DNA from: a virus
DNA: 30,784 nucleotides
IMG/VR virus record: IMGVR_UViG_3300047552_001367
Coordinates: 1 to 30,784 of that record
Strand: one strand, 5' to 3'
In this document: one piece after another, positions 30,681-30,784 of the stretch
Position numbering within the stretch: position 1 is the stretch's first letter
How the letters are laid out: every line of letters starts with the position of its first letter
Program-made: the position numbers and the translations under genes
The notes under the pieces: model-generated
Seen by the model: only the letters and a program-made list of their open reading frames with translations
Database searches by the model: none
What the model was told of the DNA's origin: nothing

Positions 30681-30784
30681 TTATAAGTCTTGAAGCCTTT
30701 TATTTACCGAATCTAGTTCTTTATAAATACTGTCACAGTTAGCGGTTCGTCCTAGTAAGTCCTCCAGCTCGAGTCGGCGTTTGA
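30681..30784 (-). CDS. Partial gene, C-terminal part only
   Basis: An open frame enters from the right edge and ends with TAA at 30683-30681. The 33 visible residues, with RRLELEDLLGR and IYKELDSVNKRLQDL, look like the end of a coiled-coil protein and match the style of the 54- and 63-aa products. The start lies outside the window. If the two window ends were joined, the frame would stay open to a stop at 32-34 with only a TTG as possible start. Confidence 0.5.
   Translation of the reverse strand, partial: KRRLELEDLLGRTANCDSIYKELDSVNKRLQDL

Noticed and set aside
1-30784. tRNA, rRNA, integrase with attachment site, CRISPR array, insertion sequence
   Set aside because: None was found by reading both strands: no CCA-ended cloverleaf pattern, no recombinase motifs, no transposase or terminal inverted repeats, and the only repeat cluster is the iterons.

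Overview
The window reads as most or all of a small tailed double-stranded DNA phage (or prophage) genome of about 31 kb. Its structural set (TerS-like, TerL, a 719-aa portal, a separate scaffold, a coat protein, a tail nozzle/adaptor pair, and several alanine/glutamine-rich proteins that look like ejection proteins) fits a short-tailed, podovirus-like virion. There is no tail tape measure, sheath or baseplate gene. Signal peptides, a lipoprotein and an overlapping spanin-like gene pair point to a Gram-negative host; I cannot name the host. No integrase, repressor, DNA polymerase or RNA polymerase gene is visible, so lifestyle is open and host polymerases are probably used.

Layout. (1) 173-22113, rightward: late operon. 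A sigma70-like promoter sits directly before the TerS-like gene, followed by TerL, a small unknown, portal, scaffold and coat protein. Two hairpin-rich gaps flank two small structural proteins. Then come two fibre-like proteins (one with a signal peptide), a lysis block (NlpC/P60 hydrolase plus four small membrane or exported proteins), tail nozzle, adaptor, a GNAT-like protein, a protein ending in a Hint autoprocessing domain, a cupin-like protein, and putative ejection proteins. Most genes overlap or abut by 1-30 nt. (2) 22110-25792, leftward: recombination operon with a RecE-like exonuclease, a Sak4-like ATPase, SSB and several small unknown genes, including a 27-aa membrane peptide. (3) 25896-29266, rightward: VRR-NUC nuclease, a primase-polymerase/helicase fusion, then a cluster of 21-bp iterons that may be the replication origin, and one unknown gene. 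(4) 29269-30784, leftward: small accessory operon with a Cys-rich lipoprotein, a single-TM protein and short coiled-coil proteins, the last running off the window edge. Hairpins of matching structure precede two of its genes.

How the parts fit: prim-pol/helicase and the iterons are suited to starting replication with a host polymerase; RecE-like, Sak4-like and SSB form an annealing recombination set; TerS/TerL/portal package DNA into the scaffolded capsid; the ejection and tail proteins deliver it; the NlpC/P60 block opens the cell. The right-end lipoprotein cassette looks like a host-modifying or exclusion module, which is inference only.

The most unusual features are the Hint domain on a virion-type protein, the helically phased iteron/hairpin cluster, an orphan leftward terminator with a structured element in 26394-26702, and the repeated hairpins in the right-end operon.
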